This document shows, piece by piece, positions 1 to 9,388 of a DNA stretch of 64,000 nucleotides (positions are counted from its first letter, which is position 1; each line of letters starts with the position of its first letter). The stretch spans positions 44,342,477 through 44,406,476 of the forward strand of contig CM054059.1 in NCBI GenBank assembly GCA_028641055.1, read 5' to 3'. The translations under genes were made by a program, and so were the position numbers. This DNA is from Alopecurus myosuroides (Eukaryota; Streptophyta; Magnoliopsida; Poales; Poaceae). Below the pieces are notes generated by a model. It made no database searches. It was not told the DNA's origin and saw only the letters and a program-made list of their open reading frames with translations.

Positions 1-2
1 AC

Positions 3-44
3 GATCTGGTGGAGCACCTATGGAAGCTTAAGGGCAACGCTTAG
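3..44 (+). CDS. 3' end of an unidentified coding sequence
   Basis: Frame 3 reads 13 codons (DLVEHLWKLKGNA) and then a TAG stop at 42-44; the rest lies outside the window. The Asp-Leu-(Val/Ile)-Glu-His-Leu-Trp pattern just before a stop reminds me of the C-terminal tail of grass ALP1-like/PIF-Harbinger transposase-derived proteins, but thirteen residues are too few to be sure. It could equally be chance. If real, the gene or transposon lies to the left of the window. Confidence 0.3.
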   Translation, partial: DLVEHLWKLKGNA

Positions 45-1018
45 TTTGATGTGTTTTAATTTATGTTAAAAACTTGCTAAATTATGAGTTTGTTTTGTTA
101 AATAATTTGCTTTGTATTCATTTTTACGATCAACTATGTGATAAAAATAATTTGGTGTGCATATTTATATATATAAAAAAGGTGATGGCGAACTTAGTGG
201 CCGGCGTCCCCCGACACCAGAATTAACGTCGACGGTCCGAAATATGGTCCCAAGGTTGCAACTGGCTGGAGATTCTCTTACAATCGATTTCAGCAACACA
301 TGCACTGGCAAGCGGGCCCCATGTGCGATAGTGCGGTGAGGCCCACTTGCCAAAAACTGAAATTTGGAATTCTTGGCAAACTTCAATATTCTTGCTGAAA
401 TGAAGAAAATAGAAGGGTCCAACAAAAATGCATAACTCAATTGTTGTAAAAAAATTATCTAAAAAACTTCAGCTACAAAAACGTGGCTGGTCGTCACGTA
501 CGGGTTCTGACGGAGACCGGGGAGGTATGGCCGGCGGGTGTAACTCCGTCCGGTCCTCGTGACGTCCTATGTCGGTATGATGCTAATGATCGAGGCCAGT
601 CATTTACAACAGCACACCCAAAAAGGAACTCGAGCTGATATGTATCAGAAGGACCTAATCATCCAAGGCCAATTAATTAAGCTAATCATGTCAAAAAATA
701 AGCTAATCTCCAAGCCGACGATGACTACCGAAGATGCCATGGCTTTGGAACTCATTTCCTGCCTAAAACGGCAAGATAATATCATGAACTGATCCGAGGC
801 TGCCACTTGACCCAGATGGCACCTGTGGTCTCCCCATGTGGCACTAGTTTATCCCTGTTGTTTCACTGATCGAGGTGGCGACGACAGATCCAACGAGCTA
901 CAATAAGGTTTCGGGGAGCCAATGAGCCGGGCAGGAGACTACGCCATGGCTCTTCAGGCTTTCAGGAGCTAGCTTGCCTCTCCTACCCTTTGCACTCCTG
1001 CAGCACCAACCAAAAAAG
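45..1018. other. Stretch without a recognisable gene
   Basis: Base composition alternates between AT-rich (45-180, 350-480) and GC-richer pieces (180-330, 480-560). Only short open frames (60-91 codons) occur and none shows a recognisable domain. I see no terminal repeats or target duplication that would make it a MITE. Confidence 0.5.
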
Positions 1019-1130
1019 GCTATATACATACATATCCAGACGAGATTCCTCTTTCTTTCTCTAATCCAATCCAGTCACCGGCACGTCCACATCTGAACTT
1101 GCATCAATGTTGTCGCCCGCAGATCGAGTT
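1019..1130 (+). promoter_or_regulatory. Possible core promoter without a gene behind it
   Basis: TATATA at 1021-1026 is followed about 30 bases later by a pyrimidine-rich CTCTTTCTTTCTCTAATCC stretch that looks like a plant transcription start region. A CCAAT motif lies about 100 bases upstream, near 920. No open frame follows before the CACTA element begins at 1427. It may be a promoter cut off from its gene by that insertion, or chance. Confidence 0.2.
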
Positions 1131-1426
1131 CACCGAATCATTTTTTTTACTTGTTTTTACGTGAAAAAATCAGGAGCTATTAATCGCTCGGCATGCACTA
1201 GTGCAGATAAACATGTGCGTGATCATACATAATAACCAATATGTAGTGATCGGTGATCTTATCAGGGTAATGTACCTCCCTCTAGGTTGTATCATAAAGG
1301 GAGACAACACAGTATGAGATGAATGTACTGGTACTACATGACGACTGGTATGGGCAGTCTTTTCCTCTGATCAATCCATGTCATTTGAGGGTTTTTTCTT
1401 CGATTTCTTAACAATTGATGGCGTTA

Positions 1427-1745
1427 CACTAGTAGAAAACAGTGCATTGAGCCAAGCCCAATGGAACCGGATGTGATACAAACCGGTTCAGAAGGGTCTG
1501 TCCCTGGGCCCCACCCATGCAGCAAAATGCCCGCAAGGCCTTTAGGACCGGTTTGTAACACAAACCGGTCCTAAAGGCCTTGCGGGCCATTTGCTGCAGG
1601 GAGGGGGGCCCAGGGGCAGAACCTTTAGAACCGGGTTGTATCACAAACCGGTTCTACAGGTTTTCTCATTTTTTGCAGCCACTGCGGGTCCCGCTGTCAT
1701 AACCTTTAGAACCGGTTTGTAACACAAACCGGTCCTAAATCCCTC
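1427..1745. repeat. 5' terminal and subterminal repeats of the CACTA element
   Basis: The terminal inverted repeat is followed by several copies of a palindrome of the form ACCGGTTTGT-AACACAAACCGGT with flanking CTAAAGG. Such subterminal repeats are known binding sites of TNPA-type proteins in En/Spm. Related copies occur at the 3' end (15956-16150) and, unusually, inside the element. Confidence 0.85.
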
Positions 1746-2226
1746 CCCTAAACCCTACATACCACCCCGAGCTCAGCTCATTTTTTCCAGCTCGAGCTCA
1801 ACTCCATTTTTGCTCTCTTCTTCCTCTTGTGAGGTCTAATCCATCCCCATTTTCTCCACCATTTGTCAAGATTGTTGGTACCCATCGGTTCTACGGTTAG
1901 CATCAACGTTCCCTCTTCCGGCATTGCAGGTTTTGCTCGTTTTCTTGCTCATTTCATTTTTGTTGTGCTAGCTAGGTGTTTGATGAAATGCCTAGCTAAG
2001 CTAGAATTTGTTATTCATTTTGTTATGTATACAAATTGATGCAATTTGAGCTCAAAATTAATTATAATTTGTGCTTTTTTTAGTGTCGCGCGCCTTGTCC
2101 CCTTACTCACTACCGTCAATCGCCCCATCACCGACACAACCTTGGTGAGCCTATTGTTTTTATTTACCAAAACAAATTTTGATTTGTATGATTTACGTAT
2201 TTACTTGTATATAATTTTCTAGAGCC

Positions 2227-2697
2227 ATGGTTTTGATATCCGTCCCCGTTGGCCCTCGTCCAGTCTATGATTCGGATGTGGTATATTATCTTTTTTCACT
2301 ACATATTTTCATTTCCTGATTATACGACAATTACTTACGCCGACCAACTTGACATAGATATTTTTATATAGGAGGTAGTGGAACCGGAAATGCCAGTCGA
2401 CCCTATTGTTGAGAAGTTATACTTAGTTGAACAAGAAAATATTGGCTTGAAAGAAAGATTGAAAAAACTGAAGAAAGGTTGGAAAAAACTGAAAGAGAGA
2501 AGATGACCTTGGAAAAGGTTCTTGCCGGTGTCGTCGATAGTCACAAGAGCGAGATGGACGCAATGCGCCTGAAGATTAGAAAGATTGGGAAATATGCAAT
2601 TAGTAAAGAGGCTTGGTATCATTATGTCGTCGGGTCAATTGTTACCTTTGTTGCGATTTTGATCGCATTTGTTGTTGTTTTTAAATGCATTAATTAG
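2227..2697 (+). pseudogene. Small coiled-coil, membrane-anchored CACTA ORF with a frameshift
   Basis: Exon 1 (2227-2280) opens with ATG and ends at a GT donor at 2281; exon 2 starts after the AG at 2370-2371. The product would be a Lys/Glu-rich coiled coil followed by a C-terminal hydrophobic helix of about 20 residues and a short basic tail (stop at 2695-2697). Reading exon 2 from its 5' end runs into a stop near 2505, while the C-terminal half is open in another frame (2479-2697). The two frames meet around the A-run at 2462-2467, which points to a one-base indel there. From memory, similar short tail-anchored proteins recur upstream of the transposase in grass CACTA elements; the function is unknown. 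Confidence 0.55.
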
Positions 2698-2861
2698 AGA
2701 GAGTTTTTATGGATGGTTTCAGTGTGTATTTTTCTGAGAACTATATATGTATATATGGTCACTATACGCTAGTTTGGTATTAACGTGTGATGAACTTTTT
2801 GTATTAATTAACTAATTTAGTCATGATGATTTAGCATAATGGTTGTTGATAAATTTATATA

Positions 2862-5800
2862 ATGCAGATGAACCGGCAATGGATGTACAGTGATCGACGT
2901 CGTCCCGAATTCCTTAATGGCATGCATAGTTTTCTCAATGTGGCTGAGAAAAACAGGCAGAATGGATTTATTTTTTGTCCATGTAAAAAATGCCAGAATA
3001 AGAGGAATTTCCCTAGCTCAAGAACCATACACACCCACCTGTTGCAAGAAGGCTTCATGCCCAGTTATTTTTGTTGGACCAAGCACGGAGAAAGAGGGGT
3101 TATAATGGAAGACAATGAAGAAGAAGAGGATAATGATGAGTATCCTATGTTCGATGAACACGGTGATACTGAAATGGGGGAAGATGAGCCTGAACTTGAG
3201 GACATTGTTGATGAGTCTGATGATGATCTTCGTCAGGTCATTCGTGAAGAACAGATAAACTGCGCAAGTGAAAACGAGAGGTTGAAGTTGGAGCGCATGT
3301 TAGAAGACCACAAAAAATTGTTGTACCCAACTTGCGAAGATGGCCAGAAAAAACTGGGCACCACCCTTGAATTGCTGCAATGGAAGGCAGAGAATGGATT
3401 ATCTGACAAGGGATTTGAAAACCTGCTGAAAATAATGAAGAAGATGCTTCCAAGAAATAACGTGCTGCCCTGCAGTACATACGAAGCAAAGAAGGTTGTC
3501 TGCCCTCTAGGATTGGAAGTGCATAAGATACATGCATGCATCAATGACTGCATCCTCTACCGCGGCCAGCACGAGAATTTAAATGCCTGCCCGGTATGCG
3601 GTGCATTTCGGTATAAGATCAGGCGAGATGACCCTGGTGATGTTGAGGGCGACGATCGCCCCAGGAAGAGGGTTCCTGCCAAGGTGATGTGGCATGCTCC
3701 TATAATACCACGGTTGAAACGTTTGTTCCGAAACAAAGAGCATGCCAAGTTGTTGCGATGGCACAAAGAAGACCGTAAGGAAGACGATATGCTGAGACAC
3801 CCCGCTGATGGGTCGCAGTGGAGAAACATCGACGATAAGTACGAGGACTTTGCACGTGACGCAAGAAACTTAAGGTTTGGTCTGAGTACAGATGGCCTGA
3901 ATCCATTTGGGGAGCAGAGTAGCAGTCATAGCACCTGGCCCGTGACTCTATGTATCTATAACCTTCCTCCTTGGTTATGCATGAAGCGTAAGTTCATTAT
4001 GATGCCAGTGCTTATCCCAGGCCCGTCGCAACCCGGCAACAACATTGATGTGTACCTGAGGCCACTGGTTGATGAACTTTTAGAGTTGTGGGCTGACGAA
4101 GGTGTACGTGTGTGGGACGAGTACAAACAAGAGGAATTTGACCTACGAGGGTTGCTGTTTGTTACCATCAATGATTGGCCCGCTCTTAGTAACATCTCAG
4201 GACAGTCAAACAAGGGATACAGCGCATGCACACACTGTTTAGGCGAGACAGAAAGTATACATATAGGAAAGAATGTGTACCCGGGGCATCGTCGATTTCT
4301 TCCAGACAGGCATCCCGTAAGAAAGAAAGGAAAGCATTTCAAAGGCGAGGCAGATACACGGAGGAAGCCAACCCTCCCTAAAGGTACTGATATATATGAC
4401 ATGGTCAAAGATATAAAAGTAATCTTTGGAAAGGGTCCTGGCGCACAATCTGTTCCAAATGACGCCGACAACCACGTAGCCATGTGGAAGAAGAAATCTA
4501 TATTCTGGGAACTACCCTATTGGAAATTCCTAGAGGTTCGCTCTGCGATCGACGTGATGCACGTGACGAAAAATATTTGCGTGAACCTGCTAAACTTATT
4601 GGGCGTGCATGGGAAGAAGTCAAGAGATACACCAAAAGCACGGCTGCACCACCAACGTATGCACGAACGAGACGACCTGATGAATCCAGAGAATTTCAAA
4701 GGTCCTGCCAGCTACGCTCTTACCAAGGAAGAGAAGGAGATCTTTTTCCAAGTCCTGAGTAGTATCAAGGTCCCGTCTGGCTACTCGTCGAACATAAAAG
4801 GAATACTAAACCTGGAAGAGAAAAAGTTCCAAAACCTTAAGTCTCATGACTGCCACGTGATCATGACCCAGTTACTTCCGATTGCATTGAGGGGGCTTCT
4901 GCCAGAAAACGTGCGAGTACCCATTGTGAAGCTATGTGCATTCCTCAACGCAATTTCTCAGAAGGCAATCGATCCAGCAACTCTACCAAGTTTACAGAAG
5001 GACGTGGTCCAATGTCTTGTCAGCTTCGAGTTGGTGTTCCCACCAACCTTTTTCAATATTATGACGCACCTCATAGTTCACCTAGTCCAAGAGATTTCCG
5101 TTCTCGGTCCTGTATTCTTACACAATATGTTCCCCTTTGAGAGGTTCATGGGAGTCTTGAAGAATTATGTTAGAAACCGTGCTAGACCAGAAGGAAGCAT
5201 GGTCAAGGGCTATGGAACAGAGGAGGTCATTGAGTTTTGTGTTGACTTTATTCCTGACCTGAACCCGATCGGGGTTCCTCAGTCGCGCCATGAGGGGAGA
5301 CTGCGTGGAAAAGGCACGCTAGGAAAGAAATCAACAACATGTATGGACGAGCAATCTTTCAGTCAAGCACACTACACAGTTCTAGTTAATTCCAGCTTGG
5401 CGGCTCCATATATCCAGGAACACACGGATATTTTACGCTCGGAATATCCGGAGCAACCTGAAGATTTCATTGTTAAAGAACACGCGAAGACTTTCGGAGG
5501 TTGGTTGCAAAGACGTCTGATTGATGACAACATTGTTGAAGATGAGCTATACTTGTTGGCCAAGCAACCATCTTCGACTGTATTGACCTTTAAAGGGTAC
5601 GAGATAAATGGTAACATATTTTACACGGCAGAACAAGATAAAAAGAGCACCAACCAAAACAGTGGCGTCCGGTTTGATGCAAAAGACGACAACGGGCAAA
5701 GGGTCACATACTATGGTTACATAGAGCAGATATGGGAACTTGACTACGGACCTTCCTTTAAGGTCCCTTTGTTCTGGTGCAAATGGTTCAACCTGTCAGG

Positions 5801-6185
5801 CGTGAAGGTAGACCCGAAGTACGGAATGACAACAGTGGATCAGAAGAATCTTGGGTACGACAATGATCAATTCGTCCTAGCCAATGATGTGGCTCAGGTT
5901 TTCTATGTGAAGGACATGTCTAGCAGACCGAGAAAAACAAAAGATAAAGAAACGAATACATCAGACGATGAGCCAAGGCGCCACATAGTTCTTTCAGGGA
6001 AAAGAAACATCGTGGGAGTCGAGGACAAGACAGACATGTCAGAAGATTACATTAAATTTGATGAAATTCCTCCCTTCAAAGTCAAAGATGATCCTAGCAT
6101 TCAGTTAAATGATGAAGATGTTCCATGGTTACGGCGCAATCAGAAGAAAGGCAAGAAGAAAAATAGAAACGGATCGTCCCTTTAG
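2862..6185 (+). CDS. TNP2-type (TNPD) CACTA transposase, intact frame
   Basis: A single open frame of 1,107 codons. Domains in order: an N-terminal Transposase-associated domain (about residues 3-75) with a CxxC pair (CPCKKC); the TNP2 catalytic domain (about 320-600) with the Asp of STDGLNPF and the Asp of TINDWPA, followed by a CTHC metal-binding pair; a DUF4218-type region (about 660-790); and a DUF4216-type region (about 930-1020), ending in a Lys-rich tail. This order is characteristic of plant En/Spm transposases, which bind the element ends and cut in the nucleus. The first ATG is at 2862, but TATAATGCAG just before a second ATG at 2868 could be a splice acceptor, making 2868 the true start. 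No stops or frameshifts are seen, so it may be a source of active transposase. Its last 47 codons are duplicated at 7727-7867. Confidence 0.93.
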   Translation: MQMNRQWMYSDRRRPEFLNGMHSFLNVAEKNRQNGFIFCPCKKCQNKRNFPSSRTIHTHLLQEGFMPSYFCWTKHGERGVIMEDNEEEEDNDEYPMFDEHGDTEMGEDEPELEDIVDESDDDLRQVIREEQINCASENERLKLERMLEDHKKLLYPTCEDGQKKLGTTLELLQWKAENGLSDKGFENLLKIMKKMLPRNNVLPCSTYEAKKVVCPLGLEVHKIHACINDCILYRGQHENLNACPVCGAFRYKIRRDDPGDVEGDDRPRKRVPAKVMWHAPIIPRLKRLFRNKEHAKLLRWHKEDRKEDDMLRHPADGSQWRNIDDKYEDFARDARNLRFGLSTDGLNPFGEQSSSHSTWPVTLCIYNLPPWLCMKRKFIMMPVLIPGPSQPGNNIDVYLRPLVDELLELWADEGVRVWDEYKQEEFDLRGLLFVTINDWPALSNISGQSNKGYSACTHCLGETESIHIGKNVYPGHRRFLPDRHPVRKKGKHFKGEADTRRKPTLPKGTDIYDMVKDIKVIFGKGPGAQSVPNDADNHVAMWKKKSIFWELPYWKFLEVRSAIDVMHVTKNICVNLLNLLGVHGKKSRDTPKARLHHQRMHERDDLMNPENFKGPASYALTKEEKEIFFQVLSSIKVPSGYSSNIKGILNLEEKKFQNLKSHDCHVIMTQLLPIALRGLLPENVRVPIVKLCAFLNAISQKAIDPATLPSLQKDVVQCLVSFELVFPPTFFNIMTHLIVHLVQEISVLGPVFLHNMFPFERFMGVLKNYVRNRARPEGSMVKGYGTEEVIEFCVDFIPDLNPIGVPQSRHEGRLRGKGTLGKKSTTCMDEQSFSQAHYTVLVNSSLAAPYIQEHTDILRSEYPEQPEDFIVKEHAKTFGGWLQRRLIDDNIVEDELYLLAKQPSSTVLTFKGYEINGNIFYTAEQDKKSTNQNSGVRFDAKDDNGQRVTYYGYIEQIWELDYGPSFKVPLFWCKWFNLSGVKVDPKYGMTTVDQKNLGYDNDQFVLANDVAQVFYVKDMSSRPRKTKDKETNTSDDEPRRHIVLSGKRNIVGVEDKTDMSEDYIKFDEIPPFKVKDDPSIQLNDEDVPWLRRNQKKGKKKNRNGSSL

Positions 6186-6449
6186 TACCGGTTGGGGACA
6201 CCAACCGGGACTAAATGGGTTAGGGTTTCGTTTGGACCAATCAGATAGAATCACACGGATCGTGTGTTTGTTTCAACCGCTTGTGAGTCGTTGGATCCGG
6301 GGTGTGTTTCTTTCCAGCTGTTGTGAGCCGTTCGATCAGGGCTACGGTGTGTTTCTTTCGAGCTGTTGTGAGCCGTTGGATGAGATGTTTCTTAACCGTT
6401 GGATCAAAACCCTAGCTCAACACTTTGTGAGCCAGAGGACCCTATATAT
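6044..6449 (+). repeat. Direct repeat R1, first copy (transposase 3' end plus promoter)
   Basis: 406 bp repeated almost exactly at 7727-8128. It contains the last part of the transposase gene, a short ACCGGTT palindrome, GC-mixed spacer with three variants of a TGTTTCTTTC-AGCTGTTGTGAGCCGTT unit, and a TATA motif at its end. The second copy differs by a 4-bp deletion and a few substitutions. Confidence 0.9.
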
Positions 6450-6450
6450 A
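6443..6450 (+). promoter_or_regulatory. TATA box upstream of the foldback array
   Basis: TATATATA in the context GGACCCTATATATAGCCC. Initiation about 30 bases downstream would fall near 6480, just before the first foldback unit. The same promoter segment, copied at 7727-8128, lies upstream of the AP2/ERF gene. Confidence 0.5.
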
Positions 6451-6467
6451 GCCCAGCTTCATACACC

Positions 6468-7103
6468 GTTCAGTTCATCTCCCAAATACAAAACATCCGG
6501 ATTCGCCAGCATACGCCCCGCGGTGCATTTGGTATGCATATATGCACTCAGTAGCCACTGCGGGGTTGTATACTGGCGATACCGTTTGTTTTGTTCTACA
6601 CCCTCCTTTAAGCTGGTTTGATACATCATATACTCAGTTCATCGAGCAAATACAAAACATCCGGATTCGCCATCATACGTCCGGCCGTGCATTTGGTATG
6701 CATATATGCACCCAGTAGCCACGGTCGGGCTGTATGATGGCGATACCGTCTGTTTTGTTCCACACCCCCCTTAAGGTTTGATACATCATATACTCAGTTC
6801 ATCGAGCAAATACAAAACATCCGGATTCGCCGTCATACGTCCAGCCGTGCATTTGGTATGCATATATATATGCACCCAGTAGCTAGCCACGGTTGGGCTG
6901 TATGACGGCGATACCGTTTGTTTTGTTCTACACCACCCTTTTAAGGTTTGATACATCATATATTCAGTTCATCGAGCAAATACAAAACATCCGGATTCGC
7001 CATCATACGTCGAGCCGTGCATTTGGTATGCATATATGCACCCAGTAGCCACGGTTGGGCTGTATGATGGCGATACCGTTTGTTTTGTTCTACACCCCCC
7101 TTT
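6468..7103 (+). ncRNA. Four tandem foldback units, candidate hairpin non-coding RNA
   Basis: Four head-to-tail units of about 160-170 bp share CAGTTCATC...AAATACAAAACATCCGGATT at the front and GATACCGT-TTGTTTTGTTC at the back. Each has an inverted repeat with a long loop: 6504-6578, 6668-6742, 6828-6910 and 6998-7072. The stem CGCCATCATAC...GTATGATGGCG is kept by paired changes: unit 3 has CGCCGTC with GACGGCG, and unit 1 has CCCCGC with GCGGGG where the others have CCRRCC-type with GGTYGGG-type. The loop contains a further palindrome around TGCATATATGCA. Such foldbacks are typical Dicer-like substrates. No long open frame spans the array. Transcription is inferred only from the TATA box at 6443. 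Confidence 0.5.
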
Positions 7104-7147
7104 GGAAACAGAAAGAAGAAGAAAAAGAAATGTGCGCCCCCCTGTAC

Positions 7148-7264
7148 AGGCCTTTAGGACCGGTTGCCGTTAACAACCGGTGCTAAAGACCCTTTCGCAC
7201 CGGTTGCCGTTAACAACCGGTGCTAAAGACCCTTTAGCACCGGTTGTTAACCGCAACCGGTACC
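7148..7264. repeat. Internal cluster of subterminal-type palindromes
   Basis: Three consecutive palindromes of the form GCACCGGTTGCCGTTAACAA-CCGGTGCTAAAG. They match the element's terminal subterminal repeats in design but lie 5.7 kb inside the left end, at the left border of the cargo block. A matching cluster lies at 10231-10400. Confidence 0.7.
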
Positions 7265-7464
7265 AAGAAAGGCAAGAGTAAGATTGTGACGACCGGTTGT
7301 CACAGAGGCAGACAGAAGAAGTCACGGTATGGCAGTCACGTATTCAACATCAACCAAGAAAGGCAAGCGTAAGATTGTGATGAAAGGTTGACAGAGGGAA
7401 ATACTCGCGATATATGTATGTACTTTTTAAAAGTGAGAAACAAAGTACCAGCGGGCTAGTATAC
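7265..7464. other. Short degenerate internal duplication
   Basis: The phrase AAGAAAGGCAAG-(A/C)GTAAGATTGTGA occurs twice (about 7264 and 7356) with diverged flanks. It may derive from the basic C-terminal tail of the transposase. No gene is supported here. Confidence 0.3.
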
Positions 7465-7727
7465 CAATCGCTAAATCAATCTACATGTATGGTATCTCGC
7501 TAAATCAATCTATATATATGTATCCACGATATATATGCTCGATGTATCACTTGCGCTCTCACTTCTCGTTGCCTTACTCATTACCCACCCTAACTTACCA
7601 CAGGCGCATAGACTACAATATGCGCCTGGGGTAACATTACCGCAGGCGCATAGACAGAATATGCGCCTGGGCTAAGAGCTATACCACAGGCGCATGGTGT
7701 GCAATGTGCGCCTGGGGTAATTGATCA
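7465..7727. repeat. Direct repeat R2, first copy, with three GGCGCAT palindromes
   Basis: Repeated at 8903-9161. It opens with CAATCGCTAAATCAATCT and ends at TGATCA. Its 3' half holds three palindromes CAGGCGCATA...TATGCGCCTG bracketed by TTACC and GGGTAA at about 7596-7634, 7637-7677 and 7682-7720. Confidence 0.85.
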
Positions 7728-8128
7728 GATTACATTAAATTTGATGAAATTCCTCCCTTCAAAGTCAAAGATGATCCTAGCATTCAGTTAAATGATGAAG
7801 ATGTTCCATGGTTACGGCGCAATCAGAAGAAAGACAAGAAGACAAATAGAAACGGATCGTCCCTTTAGTACCGGTTGGGGACACCAACCGGGACTAAATG
7901 GGTTAGGGTTTTGTTTGGACCAATCAGATAGAATCACACGGATCGTGTGTTTGTTTCAACCGCTTGTGAGTCGTTGGATCCGGGGTGTGTTTCTTTCCAG
8001 CTGTTGTGAGCCGTTCGATCAGGGCTACGGTGTGTTTCTTTCGAGCTGTTGTGAGCCGTTGGGATGTTTCTTAACCGTTGGATCAAAACCCTAGCTCAAC
8101 ACTTTGTGAGCCAGAGGACCCTATATAT
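7727..8128 (+). repeat. Direct repeat R1, second copy
   Basis: Copy of 6044-6449 with a 4-bp deletion. Transposase-derived codons are still readable to 7867 but have no start. It ends in the TATA motif at 8122-8128, and the sequence after it (GCACCCAGTAGCCACT) matches the loop/right arm of a foldback unit, so a partial unit is attached. Confidence 0.9.
8122..8128 (+). promoter_or_regulatory. TATA box of the AP2/ERF cargo gene
   Basis: TATATAT about 70 bases upstream of the ATG at 8197, giving a predicted short leader of about 40-45 bases. It lies at the very end of repeat R1. Confidence 0.5.
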
Positions 8129-8196
8129 GCACCCAGTAGCCACTGTCGCTCCTCGAGCGCTTCTTCTCCATCCCTCTGCACCGTCGCGCTTCCACC

Positions 8197-8847
8197 ATGC
8201 CTCCGAGGAGGAACAGCACCACCGGTTTCCGCGGCGTCCGAGCACGGCAGAACGGAATGTTCAGCGCAGATATCCGCTGGGGGGACGACCGCATCCCCCT
8301 CGGCACCTTTGCGACGGCGGCAGAGGCAGCCCGCGCCTGGGACGCGGCGGCCTGGCGCCTCAACCGCCCGCGGTCGCTGATGAACTTCAACGACTGCCAC
8401 ACAGTCTGGGAAGCGGAGGCCAGGGCGACGAAGCCACAGATCATCACTGCCGCCGACCACCTCCACCTCCGCCACCGCGCGTTTCAGGGCCTAGTCGACG
8501 CCAGGGAAGACCGCGTCGTCCGCGATTATTACCGGAACAACCCGGGGGAGGAGAGTGCCGACGAGGAGCTCTGGCAGACACGCGCGGGTCAGCGGGCGGA
8601 GCGCCGCCTCGAACGCCACCTCGCGTTAGATGCGGCTCGGGAGGTGAGGACGAGGGCGCTGCAAGAGCTTCGTCGGGCCGACCGCGCCGGCGAAGTCTGG
8701 GCCTCCGACGATCCGAGGTGGGGGCCTATCTCGGACATACCATCATGCACCTCCGATGATGACGAGGAGGTCACCGACGAGTTCGGCGACGATGATGACC
8801 CGGAGGAGGTCACCGACGAGTTCCCCGACGACGATGGCGAGGAGTAG
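8197..8847 (+). CDS. AP2/ERF-domain protein carried by the CACTA element
   Basis: A 216-residue, intronless, GC-rich frame. Residues about 10-66 form an AP2/ERF DNA-binding domain: TGFRGVRARQNGMFSADIRW, then RIPLGTF (usually WLGTF), AAEAARAWDAAAWRL and a final MNF. The rest is Arg/Glu-rich helix and an acidic tail with two repeats of EEVTDEF. The domain suggests a nuclear protein binding GCC- or DRE-like sites; the target is unknown. The gene has its own TATA box and sits between the R1 and R2 repeats on the transposase strand. From memory, intronless AP2 proteins of this AAWRLxRPRxxMNF type are a large transposon-associated family in grasses. There is no stop or frameshift, so it may be functional. 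Confidence 0.85.
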   Translation: MPPRRNSTTGFRGVRARQNGMFSADIRWGDDRIPLGTFATAAEAARAWDAAAWRLNRPRSLMNFNDCHTVWEAEARATKPQIITAADHLHLRHRAFQGLVDAREDRVVRDYYRNNPGEESADEELWQTRAGQRAERRLERHLALDAAREVRTRALQELRRADRAGEVWASDDPRWGPISDIPSCTSDDDEEVTDEFGDDDDPEEVTDEFPDDDGEE

Positions 8848-8902
8848 TGTTCGTCTGTTTTCTCTTTTTAATAAAAGAATTTGTATTCCGGCGACACTGC
8901 GG

Positions 8903-9161
8903 CAATCGCTAAATCAATCTGTATGGTATCTCGCTAAATCAATCTATATATATGTATCCACGATATATATGCTCGATGTATCACTTGCGCTCTCACTTCT
9001 CGTTGCCTTACTCATTACCCACCCTAACTTACCACAGGCGCATAAACAGCAAAATGCGCCTAGGGTAACTTTACCGCAGGCGCACAGTCAGGAAATGCGC
9101 CTGGGATAAGAGATTTACCGCAGGCGCATTTTGTGTAAAGTGCGCCTGGGGTAAGTGATCA
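8903..9161. repeat. Direct repeat R2, second copy, with three GGCGCAT palindromes
   Basis: Copy of 7465-7727. The palindromes lie at about 9030-9067, 9071-9109 and 9115-9154. Spacers between the arms differ from those in the first copy, while the GGCGCA/TGCGCC arms and the TTACC...GGGTAA borders are mostly kept. Confidence 0.85.
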
Positions 9162-9388
9162 CATATACAGAAACAATAGTTTTTCTGTTTTGTTTTCTTG
9201 ATGTGTTTTTGTTTGTCTGTTTTGAAATGTGTGTTTGACATAATATAGAAATAGTTTAGCTAGGAATTAATATAGAAATAATATCCATTACATAATAATA
9301 TATACAATACATGATAATATATCCATTACATACTAATATATCCATTAAATGCATATATCGAACACAAGATGCGGTACACAAACAACAT
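9162..9388. other. AT-rich spacer downstream of the exonuclease gene
   Basis: Low-complexity sequence rich in ATATCCATTACATA-type repeats between two convergent genes. It probably holds their 3' untranslated ends. No gene is seen. Confidence 0.5.

Noticed and set aside
6468..7103. CRISPR-like array
   Set aside because: Repeats are long, imperfect, spacer-free foldback units in a plant transposon.
8064..8813. Open frames overlapping the AP2/ERF gene in other frames and on the minus strand
   Set aside because: They are shadows of a GC-rich coding region; only 8197-8847 gives an AP2 domain.
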